The position numbers were made by a program, and so were the translations under genes. 64,000 nt of DNA from an uncultured Lachnospiraceae bacterium. GTDB lineage: Bacteria; Bacillota; Clostridia; Lachnospirales; Lachnospiraceae. Below, piece after piece: positions 50,611 through 59,666 of this stretch. The DNA lies in NCBI GenBank assembly GCA_934293375.1, contig CAKQYS010000005.1, forward strand, positions 62,001 to 126,000, in the 5' to 3' direction. Within the stretch, counting starts at the first letter, position 1, and every line of letters starts with the position of its first letter. The notes beneath the pieces are model-generated. The model saw only the letters and a list, made by a program, of their open reading frames with translations. It did not search any database and was not told the origin of the DNA.

Positions 50611-51402
50611 TCATTTATTCTTTCCGGAAAATGTCATCAGCACAACCAGCACTGCAACACCTGCCATCACGATCGTACCGCCCGGCTTCAGACTGAAATA
50701 ATAGGATACCGTCAGACCTATTATCGTAAACACTACAGCAAACAATACCGAATAGATCACCGTCTGCTTGTAACTCTTGGAAAGCTGCATCGCACACGCC
50801 ACCGGAATCACCATCATAGATGACACGATCAATGCTCCGACACTCCGGGAAGCAACAGAAACGGTCACAGCTGTCAGGATCGTAATCAGAAAGTTCATAC
50901 GCCTGACCGGCACCCCTGCCAGTCTCGCACTCTTCTCATCAAATGATATATACATAAATTCCCGGTAAAACAGAAAAAATGCCACCATGACCGCAACACT
51001 GATCGCAATCACAAGATATAACTCTCCATCTGTAATTGCCACAATACTACCAAATAAAAAACTGTTGAAATCTGTTGCACTCTTCACATATCCCGATAGA
51101 ATACTCGCCAGTCCTATACCGACTGACATGATAATAGAAATCGAGATCTCCGCATATTTCGGAATCTTTTTCCGGATAAACTCAATACTGAATGCTGCCA
51201 CCGTGCAGGTCACAACTGCACCTACGACCGGATTGATCCCCAGAATCAATCCCAGTGCCACACCTGCAAGTGATGTATGGGACAATGCATCGCCAATCAT
51301 GGATAGTCTTTTCAGCACCACGACCACACCAATTAACGGTATGATGACTGCAAGCAGTATTCCCACTATAAAAGCTCTCTGCATAAATGCATGCTCTAAC
51401 AT
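50611..51402 (-). CDS. Zinc/manganese ABC permease (ZnuB/MntB-like)
   Basis: Start ATG 51402 (MLEHAFMQRAFIVGILLAV) after AGGAGATGAG. The 263-residue protein has about eight helices of the ABC-3 family: GVVVVLKRLSMIGDALSHTSLAGVALG, SGYVKSATDFNSFLFGSIVAI, GALIVSSMMVIPVACAMQLS. It begins 4 bp after the ATPase gene. Together they should import zinc or manganese. No binding protein gene lies in the window. Confidence 0.88.
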   Translation of the reverse strand: MLEHAFMQRAFIVGILLAVIIPLIGVVVVLKRLSMIGDALSHTSLAGVALGLILGINPVVGAVVTCTVAAFSIEFIRKKIPKYAEISISIIMSVGIGLASILSGYVKSATDFNSFLFGSIVAITDGELYLVIAISVAVMVAFFLFYREFMYISFDEKSARLAGVPVRRMNFLITILTAVTVSVASRSVGALIVSSMMVIPVACAMQLSKSYKQTVIYSVLFAVVFTIIGLTVSYYFSLKPGGTIVMAGVAVLVVLMTFSGKNK

Positions 51403-51406
51403 ATTC

Positions 51407-52219
51407 TCATCTCCTGTTATTTTGATCCACGGTCTGCTTTGCCTGCTCCCGCTCTTTCTTTGTTGCGTAGTAATGACTTGATGTATTGATGATCTTTCGG
51501 CTCTTCCAATCTTCATCGCAGAACACGGATGAATGATCTTCATGCACACCCCGATGCTTGATATGATAAAACCTGTTTGTATATCTGGCAATCTGTTCTG
51601 TATCATGTGAGATCATCAGGATTGCAAGACCATTTTCTGCATTGAGAGTATGCAGCAGATCATAAAGCTGTGCTTCTGCCTGTTCGTCAATCCCCGTAAA
51701 GGGTTCGTCTAACAACAGCAGCTTCGGCTCATTCACAAGTGCCCGCGCAATCATAACTCTCTGCTGCTGTCCACCCGACATATCACTGAGCATCCGCTTC
51801 TTATAAGCTTCCATGCCCACCATGGCTAATACTTGATCCACCCGTTCCTTATGTTCCTTCTTAGGCAGATGGAACATACCGATCCTGCTATAGAGATTCG
51901 CCATCACGACCTCCTCCACATTTGCCGGAAAATTCGCTACTCTGGAGAATCCCACCTGTGGCACATAGCCGAGCAGCGTATATTTCTTAAACCGGTCACC
52001 ATTCATATTCTGTGGGAGAATTGGCTTGCCTTGTATCAGGATCTCTCCGGAAACAGGTGTCAGCTCACCAAGAATCAACTTCATAAGGGTACTCTTTCCC
52101 GCTCCGTTTGCACCAATAATTCCAACATATTCATGTTCATCTACTGTCATATTGACATCTTCTAATATCATATCCTTTGTATATCCAAAGGATACATGCT
52201 TGACTTCAATCAAATGCAT
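51407..52219 (-). CDS. Zinc/manganese ABC ATPase (ZnuC/MntA-like)
   Basis: This 270-residue ATPase has Walker A GANGAGKST, QVGFSRVANFPANVEEVV, signature MSGGQQQRVMIARAL, Walker B LLLLDEPFTGID and MISHD. It is followed by a metal-ABC tail. The 40-residue C-terminal extension (KSRKIINTSSHYYATKKEREQ) is charged. It is the first gene of a two-gene operon. Confidence 0.88.
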   Translation of the reverse strand: MHLIEVKHVSFGYTKDMILEDVNMTVDEHEYVGIIGANGAGKSTLMKLILGELTPVSGEILIQGKPILPQNMNGDRFKKYTLLGYVPQVGFSRVANFPANVEEVVMANLYSRIGMFHLPKKEHKERVDQVLAMVGMEAYKKRMLSDMSGGQQQRVMIARALVNEPKLLLLDEPFTGIDEQAEAQLYDLLHTLNAENGLAILMISHDTEQIARYTNRFYHIKHRGVHEDHSSVFCDEDWKSRKIINTSSHYYATKKEREQAKQTVDQNNRR

Positions 52220-52238
52220 ACAAAAACCTCCATATAGG

Positions 52239-52267
52239 AAAAGAGGCTATCACCTTCGTGACAGCCC
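52239..52267 (-). terminator. Terminator of the HIT gene
   Basis: Minus-strand stem GGGCTGTCAC/GTGATAGCCT (two G-T pairs) followed by CTTTTCC; lies between the HIT gene and the zinc ATPase gene. Confidence 0.7.
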
Positions 52268-52278
52268 CAATCAAATCA

Positions 52279-52695
52279 CTATATTCTCTTTCTGAGTGCC
52301 TTCGCCAGCTCAGCGAGCTCCTGACCATCGGACTGCTTCGGTACCCACTTGATATCCACATCATCGCCCTCATATCGTGGGATCAGATGCAGATGGAAAT
52401 GATCTACGGTCTGTCCTGCAGATGCTCCATTATTCTGTACTATATTCAATCCATCACAGGCAAGCTCCTGCTTCAAAGCTCTCGCCACCTCTGTCGCTAA
52501 TGAGAACAGCTTCGCTGCCGTATCGGCATCAATATCAAAGATATTTCGGAAATGCTCTTTCGGGATGATCAGACAATGTCCTTTTGCTGCAGGTGCAACA
52601 TCTAAAATCACCTTGAAATCACTATTCTCATATACTGTGCTTGATGGTATCTCTCCATTCGCAATCTTACAAAAAATACAATCCTGGTTACTCAT
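52279..52695 (-). CDS. HIT-family nucleotide hydrolase (Hint type)
   Basis: This 138-residue protein has CIFCKIANGEIPSS and the catalytic HFHLHLIPR histidine triad. It hydrolyses adenosine phosphoramidates or related nucleotides. ATG 52695 has AAGGAGG upstream. It has its own promoter. Confidence 0.94.
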   Translation of the reverse strand: MSNQDCIFCKIANGEIPSSTVYENSDFKVILDVAPAAKGHCLIIPKEHFRNIFDIDADTAAKLFSLATEVARALKQELACDGLNIVQNNGASAGQTVDHFHLHLIPRYEGDDVDIKWVPKQSDGQELAELAKALRKRI

Positions 52696-52772
52696 GCATA
52701 TTCCTCCTTATGATGTCCCACCTGACTACAAGCACTTACTCCTCATGATGGTGGAATCATCTCCTCCTTACT

Positions 52773-52801
52773 ATATTAAATCATCTGCCCGTATTTTACA
52801 A
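52773..52801 (-). promoter_or_regulatory. Promoter of the HIT gene
   Basis: TTGTAA (52796-52801), 17-bp spacer and TAATAT (52773-52778) on the minus strand, 78 bp before the start. Confidence 0.65.
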
Positions 52802-52822
52802 GCAAAAAGTAAGAAAAGTCCG

Positions 52823-53302
52823 TCATGCAAAAAAACCTCTGTCTGAAACTGCCATTGGATCCATGCTCTCATTCAGTGTTCCTCTTCCATATGTCAGACC
52901 TGCATACACCTGCTGTGTATTCGACATCAACGGTGCATCTGTATCCTTTCTGCATAGTTCCATAAAGCTCTGATGCAGTTTCTTAACTATCTGCTGTATC
53001 CGGTCCAGCTCCACAGGCTGATGCTTCACCATGCATGCAACGATTTTCTGATTGATGAAAAAATGGATTGTCCTGACATCGCTTGCACAGGCATTTTCTC
53101 TGTTCAGCATAGAAATGATCTCCTGATTTACACGCTGCAGTTTCTTTAATGCATGCTGATAGGCATCCTGCTGTGTATTCTCATATGCGGTCTTTGCCTC
53201 CTCTGCAAAATGTTCCCACAGATCATATGCAATACATAACAATGCCGATGCGTTAGCCTGTGAGATCTGCATTGTGTAAGTCTTTATTTCTTCTCTCGTC
53301 AT
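52823..53302 (-). CDS. Flagellar chaperone FliS-like protein
   Basis: This 159-residue helical protein fits FliS: EIKTYTMQISQANASALLCIAYDLWEHFAEEAKTAYE, then HALKKLQRVNQEIISMLN and VELDRIQQIVKKLHQSFMEL. FliS binds the flagellin C-terminus to stop premature assembly. It starts 13 bp after flagellin, which supports the role. The C-terminal LNESMDPMAVSDRGFFA tail is longer than in classic FliS and is common in Lachnospiraceae. Confidence 0.78.
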   Translation of the reverse strand: MTREEIKTYTMQISQANASALLCIAYDLWEHFAEEAKTAYENTQQDAYQHALKKLQRVNQEIISMLNRENACASDVRTIHFFINQKIVACMVKHQPVELDRIQQIVKKLHQSFMELCRKDTDAPLMSNTQQVYAGLTYGRGTLNESMDPMAVSDRGFFA

Positions 53303-53315
53303 ATCAAACTCCCCC

Positions 53316-54767
53316 CTATGACTGAATCAGCTGCAACAGATTCTCCGGAAGCGCATTTGCCTTGGTAAGCATCTGTGTAGCAGACTGTGACAATACACTA
53401 TACTGTGTATAATATGTCATTTCTTCTGCCATATCGGTATCCGTGATACCGGAAATTGCCTTCTCCATATTCTCAGAAGTTTCATCGAGATTCGCAACTG
53501 TATAATCTAATCTGTTCTGGCATGCACCCAGATATGATCTGATTCCCGAAATCCGTTTGGAGGCTGCCTGGATCTTGTCAAGTGCATCGGATGCCAATGT
53601 ATGTGTATATACTCTTATATTATCCAGATTTAAAGTCTCTGTATTTACCTTTGGAATCGTTACCTTCAGATGTTCTCCCTCATATGCTCCAATCTGCAGA
53701 TTCAAAGGGCCGGCATCTAAGACCGTAATCTCAGTTTCAATATTACCATTATCCTTTACCGCATCCTCTGCCGCCTTAAACTGCATCTCAAAATTGTTGC
53801 GGTCTGATACGGTGATCTTATCCCCATCAACTGTAATGGTCGCTGTATTGCTAAATCCAACTCTCTTGCCACTTGCATCTTTCGTAAAGGACGCCTCTGC
53901 ATCCTCCCCGGTCTCCGTCTTATCCAGCTTGCCTGTCAGACCTAACAGTGCCGCAAGCTGTGGATTGTCGCAACTGATCGTAATGGATTGCTTAGAACCA
54001 AAGCTTTGTGTCCGGAAGGTAAGACCCGTCGCCTGATCAAACGGAACTTCCTCTCCTGAACCATCATCAGCAAATGCATCCACACCGACAAGGTCACTGT
54101 AATAGATCAGATCCTCATACACCGCAGCCATCGTCTCTCCTTCAGTCACCTTGATCTCTAATCCATTCACCTTGATCGTACCGGTTTCAGTCTTGCCAAA
54201 TTTATAAGACTCTCCTGCCATTCCTACGCTCGAGATACTGGCCTTCTTTGCGTCCTTAGTGATCGTAAGGCCATAGGTATCTGCCTCAACCGTACTTGAT
54301 ATATTGTATAATTCGACATTCGGATCCGACGAATAATTTCTTCTTGATACATCCCCGTTTAACAGCTTACGGCCGTTAAAATCCATATCCTCTGTGATCC
54401 GGTTGATCTCCTCTAACAGATTGTCAATCTCATCCTGAATAGATGCGCAATCCTGTACATCATTGATGCTGTTCGCCGCCTGGGCAGCCAGCTCCTCCAT
54501 ACGCGTAAGCATGGACTGGATCTCCCCTAAGGTACCCTCCGCCGTCTGGATCAGGCTGATACCGTCATCTGCGTTCTGTGAGGCTCTGTTAAGGCCTCTG
54601 ATCTGTGCACGCATTTTCTGACTGATCGCCATACCAGCTGTATCATCCTTGGAACTGTTGATCTTATAACCAGATGATAACCGCTCAACCGATGCAGCCA
54701 GCCTGCTGTCTGCTGTTGATAAGTTCTGATTTGCTGTATATGCCATCGCATTGTGATTAATTCTCAT
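53316..54767 (-). CDS. Flagellin
   Basis: This 483-residue protein has the conserved N-terminal D0/D1 helices (MRINHNAMAYTANQNLSTADSRLAASVERLSSGYKIN; MAISQKMRAQIRGLNRASQNADDGISLIQTAEGTLGE) and C-terminal helix (IRSYLGACQNRLDYTVANLDETSENMEKAISG..NALPENLLQLIQS). A variable middle (about 150-390) is rich in Thr, Asp and Lys. It is exported through the flagellar apparatus and forms the filament. It has a sigma-28 type promoter and a 110-bp leader with two GGA hairpins. Confidence 0.96.
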   Translation of the reverse strand: MRINHNAMAYTANQNLSTADSRLAASVERLSSGYKINSSKDDTAGMAISQKMRAQIRGLNRASQNADDGISLIQTAEGTLGEIQSMLTRMEELAAQAANSINDVQDCASIQDEIDNLLEEINRITEDMDFNGRKLLNGDVSRRNYSSDPNVELYNISSTVEADTYGLTITKDAKKASISSVGMAGESYKFGKTETGTIKVNGLEIKVTEGETMAAVYEDLIYYSDLVGVDAFADDGSGEEVPFDQATGLTFRTQSFGSKQSITISCDNPQLAALLGLTGKLDKTETGEDAEASFTKDASGKRVGFSNTATITVDGDKITVSDRNNFEMQFKAAEDAVKDNGNIETEITVLDAGPLNLQIGAYEGEHLKVTIPKVNTETLNLDNIRVYTHTLASDALDKIQAASKRISGIRSYLGACQNRLDYTVANLDETSENMEKAISGITDTDMAEEMTYYTQYSVLSQSATQMLTKANALPENLLQLIQS

Positions 54768-54790
54768 ACTGTCACCTCATCCTATATCCG

Positions 54791-54813
54791 GTCATAAGCA
54801 CATCCTCCATGAC
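54791..54813 (-). promoter_or_regulatory. GGA-hairpin in flagellin leader (possible CsrA site)
   Basis: The minus-strand RNA forms a 5-bp GUCAU/AUGAC stem with GGAGGAUGUG in the loop, matching the core of CsrA sites (ARGGAUGU). It lies about 24 bases before the flagellin start codon. Confidence 0.45.
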
Positions 54814-54832
54814 GCCTTACTTCCATATACTC

Positions 54833-54854
54833 CATCATCCCTCCCTGGATGATG
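54833..54854 (-). promoter_or_regulatory. Second GGA-hairpin in flagellin leader
   Basis: A perfect 8-bp stem CAUCAUCC/GGAUGAUG with loop AGGGAG, which holds an ANGGA motif, the preferred CsrA target in a loop. Confidence 0.45.
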
Positions 54855-54887
54855 CTGTCTGCAACCTGTATTACACATCTATATACT

Positions 54888-54914
54888 ATATCGGACACTT
54901 TCTTATATTCTTTA
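54888..54914 (-). promoter_or_regulatory. Sigma-28 type promoter of flagellin, overlapping the upstream gene's stop
   Basis: Minus-strand TAAA (54911-54914), 15-bp spacer, TCCGATAT (54888-54895), against the motility consensus TAAA-N15-GCCGATAT. The TAA of the upstream unknown gene forms the first three bases of the -35 box. Confidence 0.85.
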
Positions 54915-57776
54915 GGCATTCTCTTTTGATTCGATCAGTGCAGCCATCGTACCAAACATCTGCTTTGCCAGATGATATCTGGCAGCCTTGGTATCCGCAT
55001 GTTTTGCCTGCTCGATCAATGGATTCTCCCACTTCCATATACCTTTCTCTGTTACGATACCGGCTGAACCGTCAGCCTCTGGTCCGGTGATCATTTCTGC
55101 TCTCATTTCTCCAAATGATGGCTGCTGCATAGATACCAGAATCTGGTTTCTATCCCCTCCATCGCTCTGATTCAAGAAACAGACATGCATCACTGCCAGC
55201 TTTCCGTTTACCTGTAATGGCACCTGATAATCCTCCTGATCTGCCTGCTGCTTTAACATCCAAAATCCTGTATGAATCTGCTTTAACGCCTGAATATCCT
55301 TATATGTCAGAATGCCTGTCAGTTCTTCTTTGGAAATCTCATTTAACCGTTCTGAAACGGCATCATAACACGCTGTCACGGAAGCTTCTCCATCAAAACG
55401 ATCTTCCATCTTCTCCATTTGATAGTTCAATGCAGCATCCTCTTCTTCCTGCATACCCGCCCGTTTTCTAAGATCTTTTGCATATTGGATAGACAAACCA
55501 TAAATGCCATTTGCACATGTCTGCATTGCTCTGACGGCATCAACCTGTGCAGCACAAGGGGATACACCATAACCTTCCAGCATCTCCCACGCAGTGTCAT
55601 CCTGCAGGGACTTCGCCATCTGCTCATATGTTTCCTGCAGATATGCACCTGAATCCTCTTCCTGCATCATAGTAAGCACCTGTCCGACCATCTGCGTATC
55701 ATATTTTGCAAATGCGGCTTCTATCTGCTCTGAAATCGAGGTCCCCTTGGTATGGATATGCTCTAACATTCCATTTTCATCAGATGCACTGACATCCAGT
55801 CCCTTTGCCTGATTGCTTCTGTGTGCCTCTAACAGATTATCAAGTGTCAGCTGCTTCCCGGTCTTGATCACAAATCCAATATCTCTCCCACTATGCTTTT
55901 GCACCTTGTCGAGCAGTCTGAAGATCCCGATGTAACTCTCTCTCTCCTCTTTCGTAAGATCTCCCTTCTGTTCCAGTTTATATAAAAAGCTGCTGTATCT
56001 GTCATCCTCCTGCATATAAGAATCCCCGCGCATATCATCAAGTGTCTGTATCAATTCATCCATTGACATACGCACCGGATTCTTTCCCTGTCTGATCAGA
56101 TCAATCACAGCCTGCGGAGTCATCCTCGTAAGCACCTCGGTGACCTTGGCATCGGCCTGTCGGATCGTCTCTAATGTTTCAGATGTGATTTCCATCTGAT
56201 TATAGCCTAGAATCCTGGCAGCCCGCTGATTCTCTTCTGTAACCGCTTCTCCCATCTGATCAAGAAGCGTGTCCACATGGGCAAATGCTGTATGAATGGA
56301 ATCCCCCATATCCGCACGCGGTGCCGTCATCAATGCTTCATATTCCTGCAGTGCATACTGCCCTCTCGCATTCTTTCCCTGTCCGGCAAGCATTTCCATT
56401 CCCGTATCATACAGCGACTGTATTGTATAGATATCCGCCTGTACTGCAACGCCAAGCAGAGCTGCCGGCATATGTTTCAGACTCTCTGTCTTATTTACAG
56501 TATCCTGGTACACTGCAATATTTTCCGGTGATACATCGACATCGTAATCTGCCAGCGCCTCCTGTGCCATCTGTGTCTCAAGCGCACGAAGCTGCTTGAC
56601 CACATCAGATAATGGCTTGATATCAATATGTATATCAGACATGACAAGTCTGTTAGCAGCCGTCTGTGTCATCTCCAGTCTCAATTCCTCTAACTGTCTG
56701 TGTGATGCCACTTCCTCTTTCGGCCACATAGGATCCATCTGTGTAAGCTGCTGTATACGGTCATCTCCCACGGTCAGATCTATACGCTGTATCAAACTTT
56801 CCGCTGCAAACCGCTGATCATAATATACATTGGCATCCGCCGACTGCTGTCCCTCTGCCTTTTGCATCAACATATTACGATACACAACCTGTTTATCGAT
56901 ACCATTGGTATTGATATCTGTCATCGCCCTATAATCGCATATCGCAGATGCTGTCAGGGCAATATCATTCTGCACGAAGTACTTTGCGGCATACATCATT
57001 TCTTCATACGGAACCTGCATCTGTCCATCCGCAGCCATCACACCTGCCTGCATCAACACCTGATCCAGTCTAGGAGCAATCCATTTCTCCATATCCTGCT
57101 GTTCTTTCAGCACCGGCTCCGACACCTTTGCAGTACCTGCCGCATATTCTGATCTATAGAGATTCCTGATCGTGATCGGCAGTTCATTCTTCAGCAGGTA
57201 CACCATCTGTTCCTCACGCAGTGAATATCCCTCATCGAGTACATGAGCAGCCTCCACCTCGGACATATCCTCCGGCAAAACCGCTTCCATCGTATCCTGT
57301 TTCGCATCTATACCATCGCATACATCTGCAATCATCTGTGAAAATGTATCCTGATGTACCTTTGCACGCATTGCATTCACAAGACCCTGTACATCTGCCA
57401 GCGACACAGTTGACAGATCCACCTGCATCTGGCGAAGCTGTGCAATCTCGTCTGCCGACAGGCTCTTATACAATTCCCTCCGGCGTTCTCTGACCTCACT
57501 GTCAGTCTCTGTATCCTCAGAAGACTTCCCTTGATTATGCTCGAGCATATCCATGTACTGCTGCATATTCTTTTCCACTAATGTACTGGTAGTATGTGCG
57601 ATCTCCGATCCACCATTGACTGCAAGCATCAAACCTGCATCTGCTTTTGTAGACGCCTGCACACCTGCATTCTGTACCTCCGATTCTTTTGCACCTGCTG
57701 TTTTCACATCCTGAAGCATTCCATTTTCCTTAGAATTGCCATATATTGTATTGTTCTGATGTATGCCAACTGCCAT
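54912..57776 (-). CDS. Large flagellar-locus protein of unknown function (954 aa)
   Basis: Start ATG 57776 (MAVGIHQNN) follows GGGAGGATGG; earlier ATGs in the frame lack such a site. The product is acidic, mostly helical and without a signal peptide or membrane helix. It has long helical parts (SEVRERRRELYKSLSADEIAQLRQMQVDL; TEENQRAARILGYNQMEITSETLETI; REQYALQ..region) and a more compact C-terminal end (LQVNGKLAVMHVCFLNQSDGGDRNQILVSMQQPSFGEM). This C-terminal part resembles the flagellar-associated domain proteins near flagellin in Lachnospiraceae (DUF6240-like, from memory). It may be a hook-length or chaperone-type protein, which is speculation. It is the first gene before flagellin; its own promoter was not identified. 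Confidence 0.7.
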   Translation of the reverse strand: MAVGIHQNNTIYGNSKENGMLQDVKTAGAKESEVQNAGVQASTKADAGLMLAVNGGSEIAHTTSTLVEKNMQQYMDMLEHNQGKSSEDTETDSEVRERRRELYKSLSADEIAQLRQMQVDLSTVSLADVQGLVNAMRAKVHQDTFSQMIADVCDGIDAKQDTMEAVLPEDMSEVEAAHVLDEGYSLREEQMVYLLKNELPITIRNLYRSEYAAGTAKVSEPVLKEQQDMEKWIAPRLDQVLMQAGVMAADGQMQVPYEEMMYAAKYFVQNDIALTASAICDYRAMTDINTNGIDKQVVYRNMLMQKAEGQQSADANVYYDQRFAAESLIQRIDLTVGDDRIQQLTQMDPMWPKEEVASHRQLEELRLEMTQTAANRLVMSDIHIDIKPLSDVVKQLRALETQMAQEALADYDVDVSPENIAVYQDTVNKTESLKHMPAALLGVAVQADIYTIQSLYDTGMEMLAGQGKNARGQYALQEYEALMTAPRADMGDSIHTAFAHVDTLLDQMGEAVTEENQRAARILGYNQMEITSETLETIRQADAKVTEVLTRMTPQAVIDLIRQGKNPVRMSMDELIQTLDDMRGDSYMQEDDRYSSFLYKLEQKGDLTKEERESYIGIFRLLDKVQKHSGRDIGFVIKTGKQLTLDNLLEAHRSNQAKGLDVSASDENGMLEHIHTKGTSISEQIEAAFAKYDTQMVGQVLTMMQEEDSGAYLQETYEQMAKSLQDDTAWEMLEGYGVSPCAAQVDAVRAMQTCANGIYGLSIQYAKDLRKRAGMQEEEDAALNYQMEKMEDRFDGEASVTACYDAVSERLNEISKEELTGILTYKDIQALKQIHTGFWMLKQQADQEDYQVPLQVNGKLAVMHVCFLNQSDGGDRNQILVSMQQPSFGEMRAEMITGPEADGSAGIVTEKGIWKWENPLIEQAKHADTKAARYHLAKQMFGTMAALIESKENA

Positions 57777-57860
57777 ATGCCATCCTCCCGTATCCGACTT
57801 ACTGTTCATTATATCGGCCGAAATGTCATATTTCATTATAATCGATTCCATGGTCTACGC

Positions 57861-57890
57861 AAAAACCCCGGCAGAACCTGCTGCCGGGGT
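57861..57890 (-). terminator. Terminator of the pyr operon
   Basis: Perfect 10-bp stem ACCCCGGCAG/CTGCCGGGGT with a 6-base loop and T-run on the minus strand, 14 bp after the small membrane protein gene. Confidence 0.95.
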
Positions 57891-57903
57891 CATTAGTTTG
57901 CTT

Positions 57904-58056
57904 TTAAAATATGATCTCTGACTTATTCTTGAGTAACTTGCCACCGTACACGATAGACATAATGCCGACTGTCACACCGAAGATCAGAATGAGGATTCCC
58001 ATCACGATATTCCATGCACCACCATGCTTCATTGTCTGATATGCTTTTTCAGGCAT
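57904..58056 (-). CDS. Small membrane protein (50 aa) at the end of the pyr operon
   Basis: ATG 58056 (AGGGAG nine bases upstream) to TAA 57904. The 50-residue product starts MPEKAYQTMKHGGAWNIVMG, has one helix (IVMGILILIFGVTVGIMSIVYGG) and a basic tail (KLLKNKSEII). It starts 16 bp after pyrE, with no gap for a promoter, and is followed by a strong terminator. The position inside the pyr operon is notable; function unknown. Confidence 0.75.
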   Translation of the reverse strand: MPEKAYQTMKHGGAWNIVMGILILIFGVTVGIMSIVYGGKLLKNKSEIIF

Positions 58057-58072
58057 TCACATTCACTCCCTT

Positions 58073-58750
58073 CTATTCACAAGCTCCATACTGTTCATAG
58101 TATGCATCAATTGCCGCCTTAATCGTATCATCAATAATAATCTTGCCCTTATATGGCTTATTATATAAATGCTCTACAACCTCCTGCATCGTAACAATCG
58201 CTGTTGTCTTGAAGCCATACTTCTCTTCAATCTCCTTCAATGCAGATTTCCTGCCCTGTCCACGCTCCATACGGTCAACAGACACAACCATGCCTACCAT
58301 CTCTACAGCACCCTGTGCCTTTACGATCGGAAGTGTTTCCTCAATTGAGGTACCGGCTGTTGTGACATCCTCAATGATCACTACCTTATCGCCATCCTCG
58401 ATCGGGCTTCCAAGCAGAATACCCTTATCACCATGATCCTTCACTTCCTTACGGTTTGAGCAGTATCTGATATCCTCATCATACATCTCTGCAATCGCCA
58501 TGGTTGTGGCAACTGTCAATGGAATACCCTTATATGCCGGTCCAAACAATACATCGAAATCCATACCAAACTCACTGTTAATTGCCTCTGCATAATACTC
58601 GCCCAACCGCTTTAACTGTGATCCGGTACGATAGAACCCTGTATTGACAAAAAATGGGGTCTTGCGTCCGCTTTTCGTCACAAAATCACCAAATTTCAAT
58701 ACATTACAGTCAATCATAAACTCAATAAACTCTGCCTTATAACTCTCCAT
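58073..58750 (-). CDS. pyrE: Orotate phosphoribosyltransferase
   Basis: This 225-residue protein has the PRPP loop VVIIEDVTTAGTSIEETLPI and the flexible loop EVKDHGDKG. It turns orotate and PRPP into OMP in UMP synthesis. It starts with AAAGGAG, 13 bp after pyrD. Confidence 0.95.
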   Translation of the reverse strand: MESYKAEFIEFMIDCNVLKFGDFVTKSGRKTPFFVNTGFYRTGSQLKRLGEYYAEAINSEFGMDFDVLFGPAYKGIPLTVATTMAIAEMYDEDIRYCSNRKEVKDHGDKGILLGSPIEDGDKVVIIEDVTTAGTSIEETLPIVKAQGAVEMVGMVVSVDRMERGQGRKSALKEIEEKYGFKTTAIVTMQEVVEHLYNKPYKGKIIIDDTIKAAIDAYYEQYGACE

Positions 58751-58763
58751 CTTGTCATCTCCT

Positions 58764-59666
58764 TTATTTTACAATTCCTATGATCTCATTAATATCCTGA
58801 ATCTGATTCTCACACATAAACTTCTCAATTCCATCCACGATCTCCATTGTAACATGTGGATTGTGGAAGTTAGCCGTACCAACAGACACTACCGTTGCAC
58901 CGGCCATCATAAATTCAATCGCATCCTCAGCACAGGTGATACCACCCATACCGATAATCGGAAGCTTCACTGCATTGGCTACCTGATATACCATTCTGAC
59001 AGCAACCGGCTTCAGACATGGGCCTGACATACCGCCTGTCTTATTTGCCACCGCAAATGTGCGCCTGTGAATATCAATCTTCATACCTGTCAATGTGTTG
59101 ATGAGAGACAATGCGTCTGCACCTCCGGCCTCAGCTGCTCTTGCCATCTCTGTAATATCCGTAACATTTGGCGAAAGCTTCATGATCACCGGCTGTTTTG
59201 CGGCCTTCTTGACTGCTTTCGTGATCTCCTCTAACGCATCGGGTCTCTGTCCAAAAGCAATACCGCCCTCTTTGACATTTGGGCACGATACATTGATCTC
59301 TAACAGATCAACCGGTTCATCCCCAAGCCGCTCTACGACCTCGACATAATCTGCGATACTCTTACCGCATACATTTACAATGATCCTGGTGTCATATTTC
59401 TTTAAATATGGAATATCTCTCTTACAAAATACATCAATTCCCGGATTCTGCAGTCCGATGGCATTGATCATACCACCATAAGTCTCTGCAATACGCGGGG
59501 TAGGATTGCCCGGCCACGGCACATTGGCGACACCCTTCGTCGTCACGGCACCCAGCCTGTTTAAATCCACATAGTCACTATACTCAGCTCCTGAACCAAA
59601 TGTACCGGAAGCCACTGTGACAGGATTGTTAAATTCTACACCTGCTAATGTAACCTTTGTGTTCAT
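58764..59666 (-). CDS. pyrD: Dihydroorotate dehydrogenase, type 1B catalytic subunit
   Basis: This 300-residue FMN barrel uses ATG 59666, whose first base is the last of the pyrK TGA; a GTG just upstream is the alternative. TVASGTFGSGAEYSDYVDLNRLGAV, the catalytic Cys in INVSCPNVKEGG, and IIGMGGITCAEDAIEFMMAGATVVSVGTA are visible. With PyrK it uses NAD+ to oxidise dihydroorotate. Confidence 0.95.
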   Translation of the reverse strand: MNTKVTLAGVEFNNPVTVASGTFGSGAEYSDYVDLNRLGAVTTKGVANVPWPGNPTPRIAETYGGMINAIGLQNPGIDVFCKRDIPYLKKYDTRIIVNVCGKSIADYVEVVERLGDEPVDLLEINVSCPNVKEGGIAFGQRPDALEEITKAVKKAAKQPVIMKLSPNVTDITEMARAAEAGGADALSLINTLTGMKIDIHRRTFAVANKTGGMSGPCLKPVAVRMVYQVANAVKLPIIGMGGITCAEDAIEFMMAGATVVSVGTANFHNPHVTMEIVDGIEKFMCENQIQDINEIIGIVK

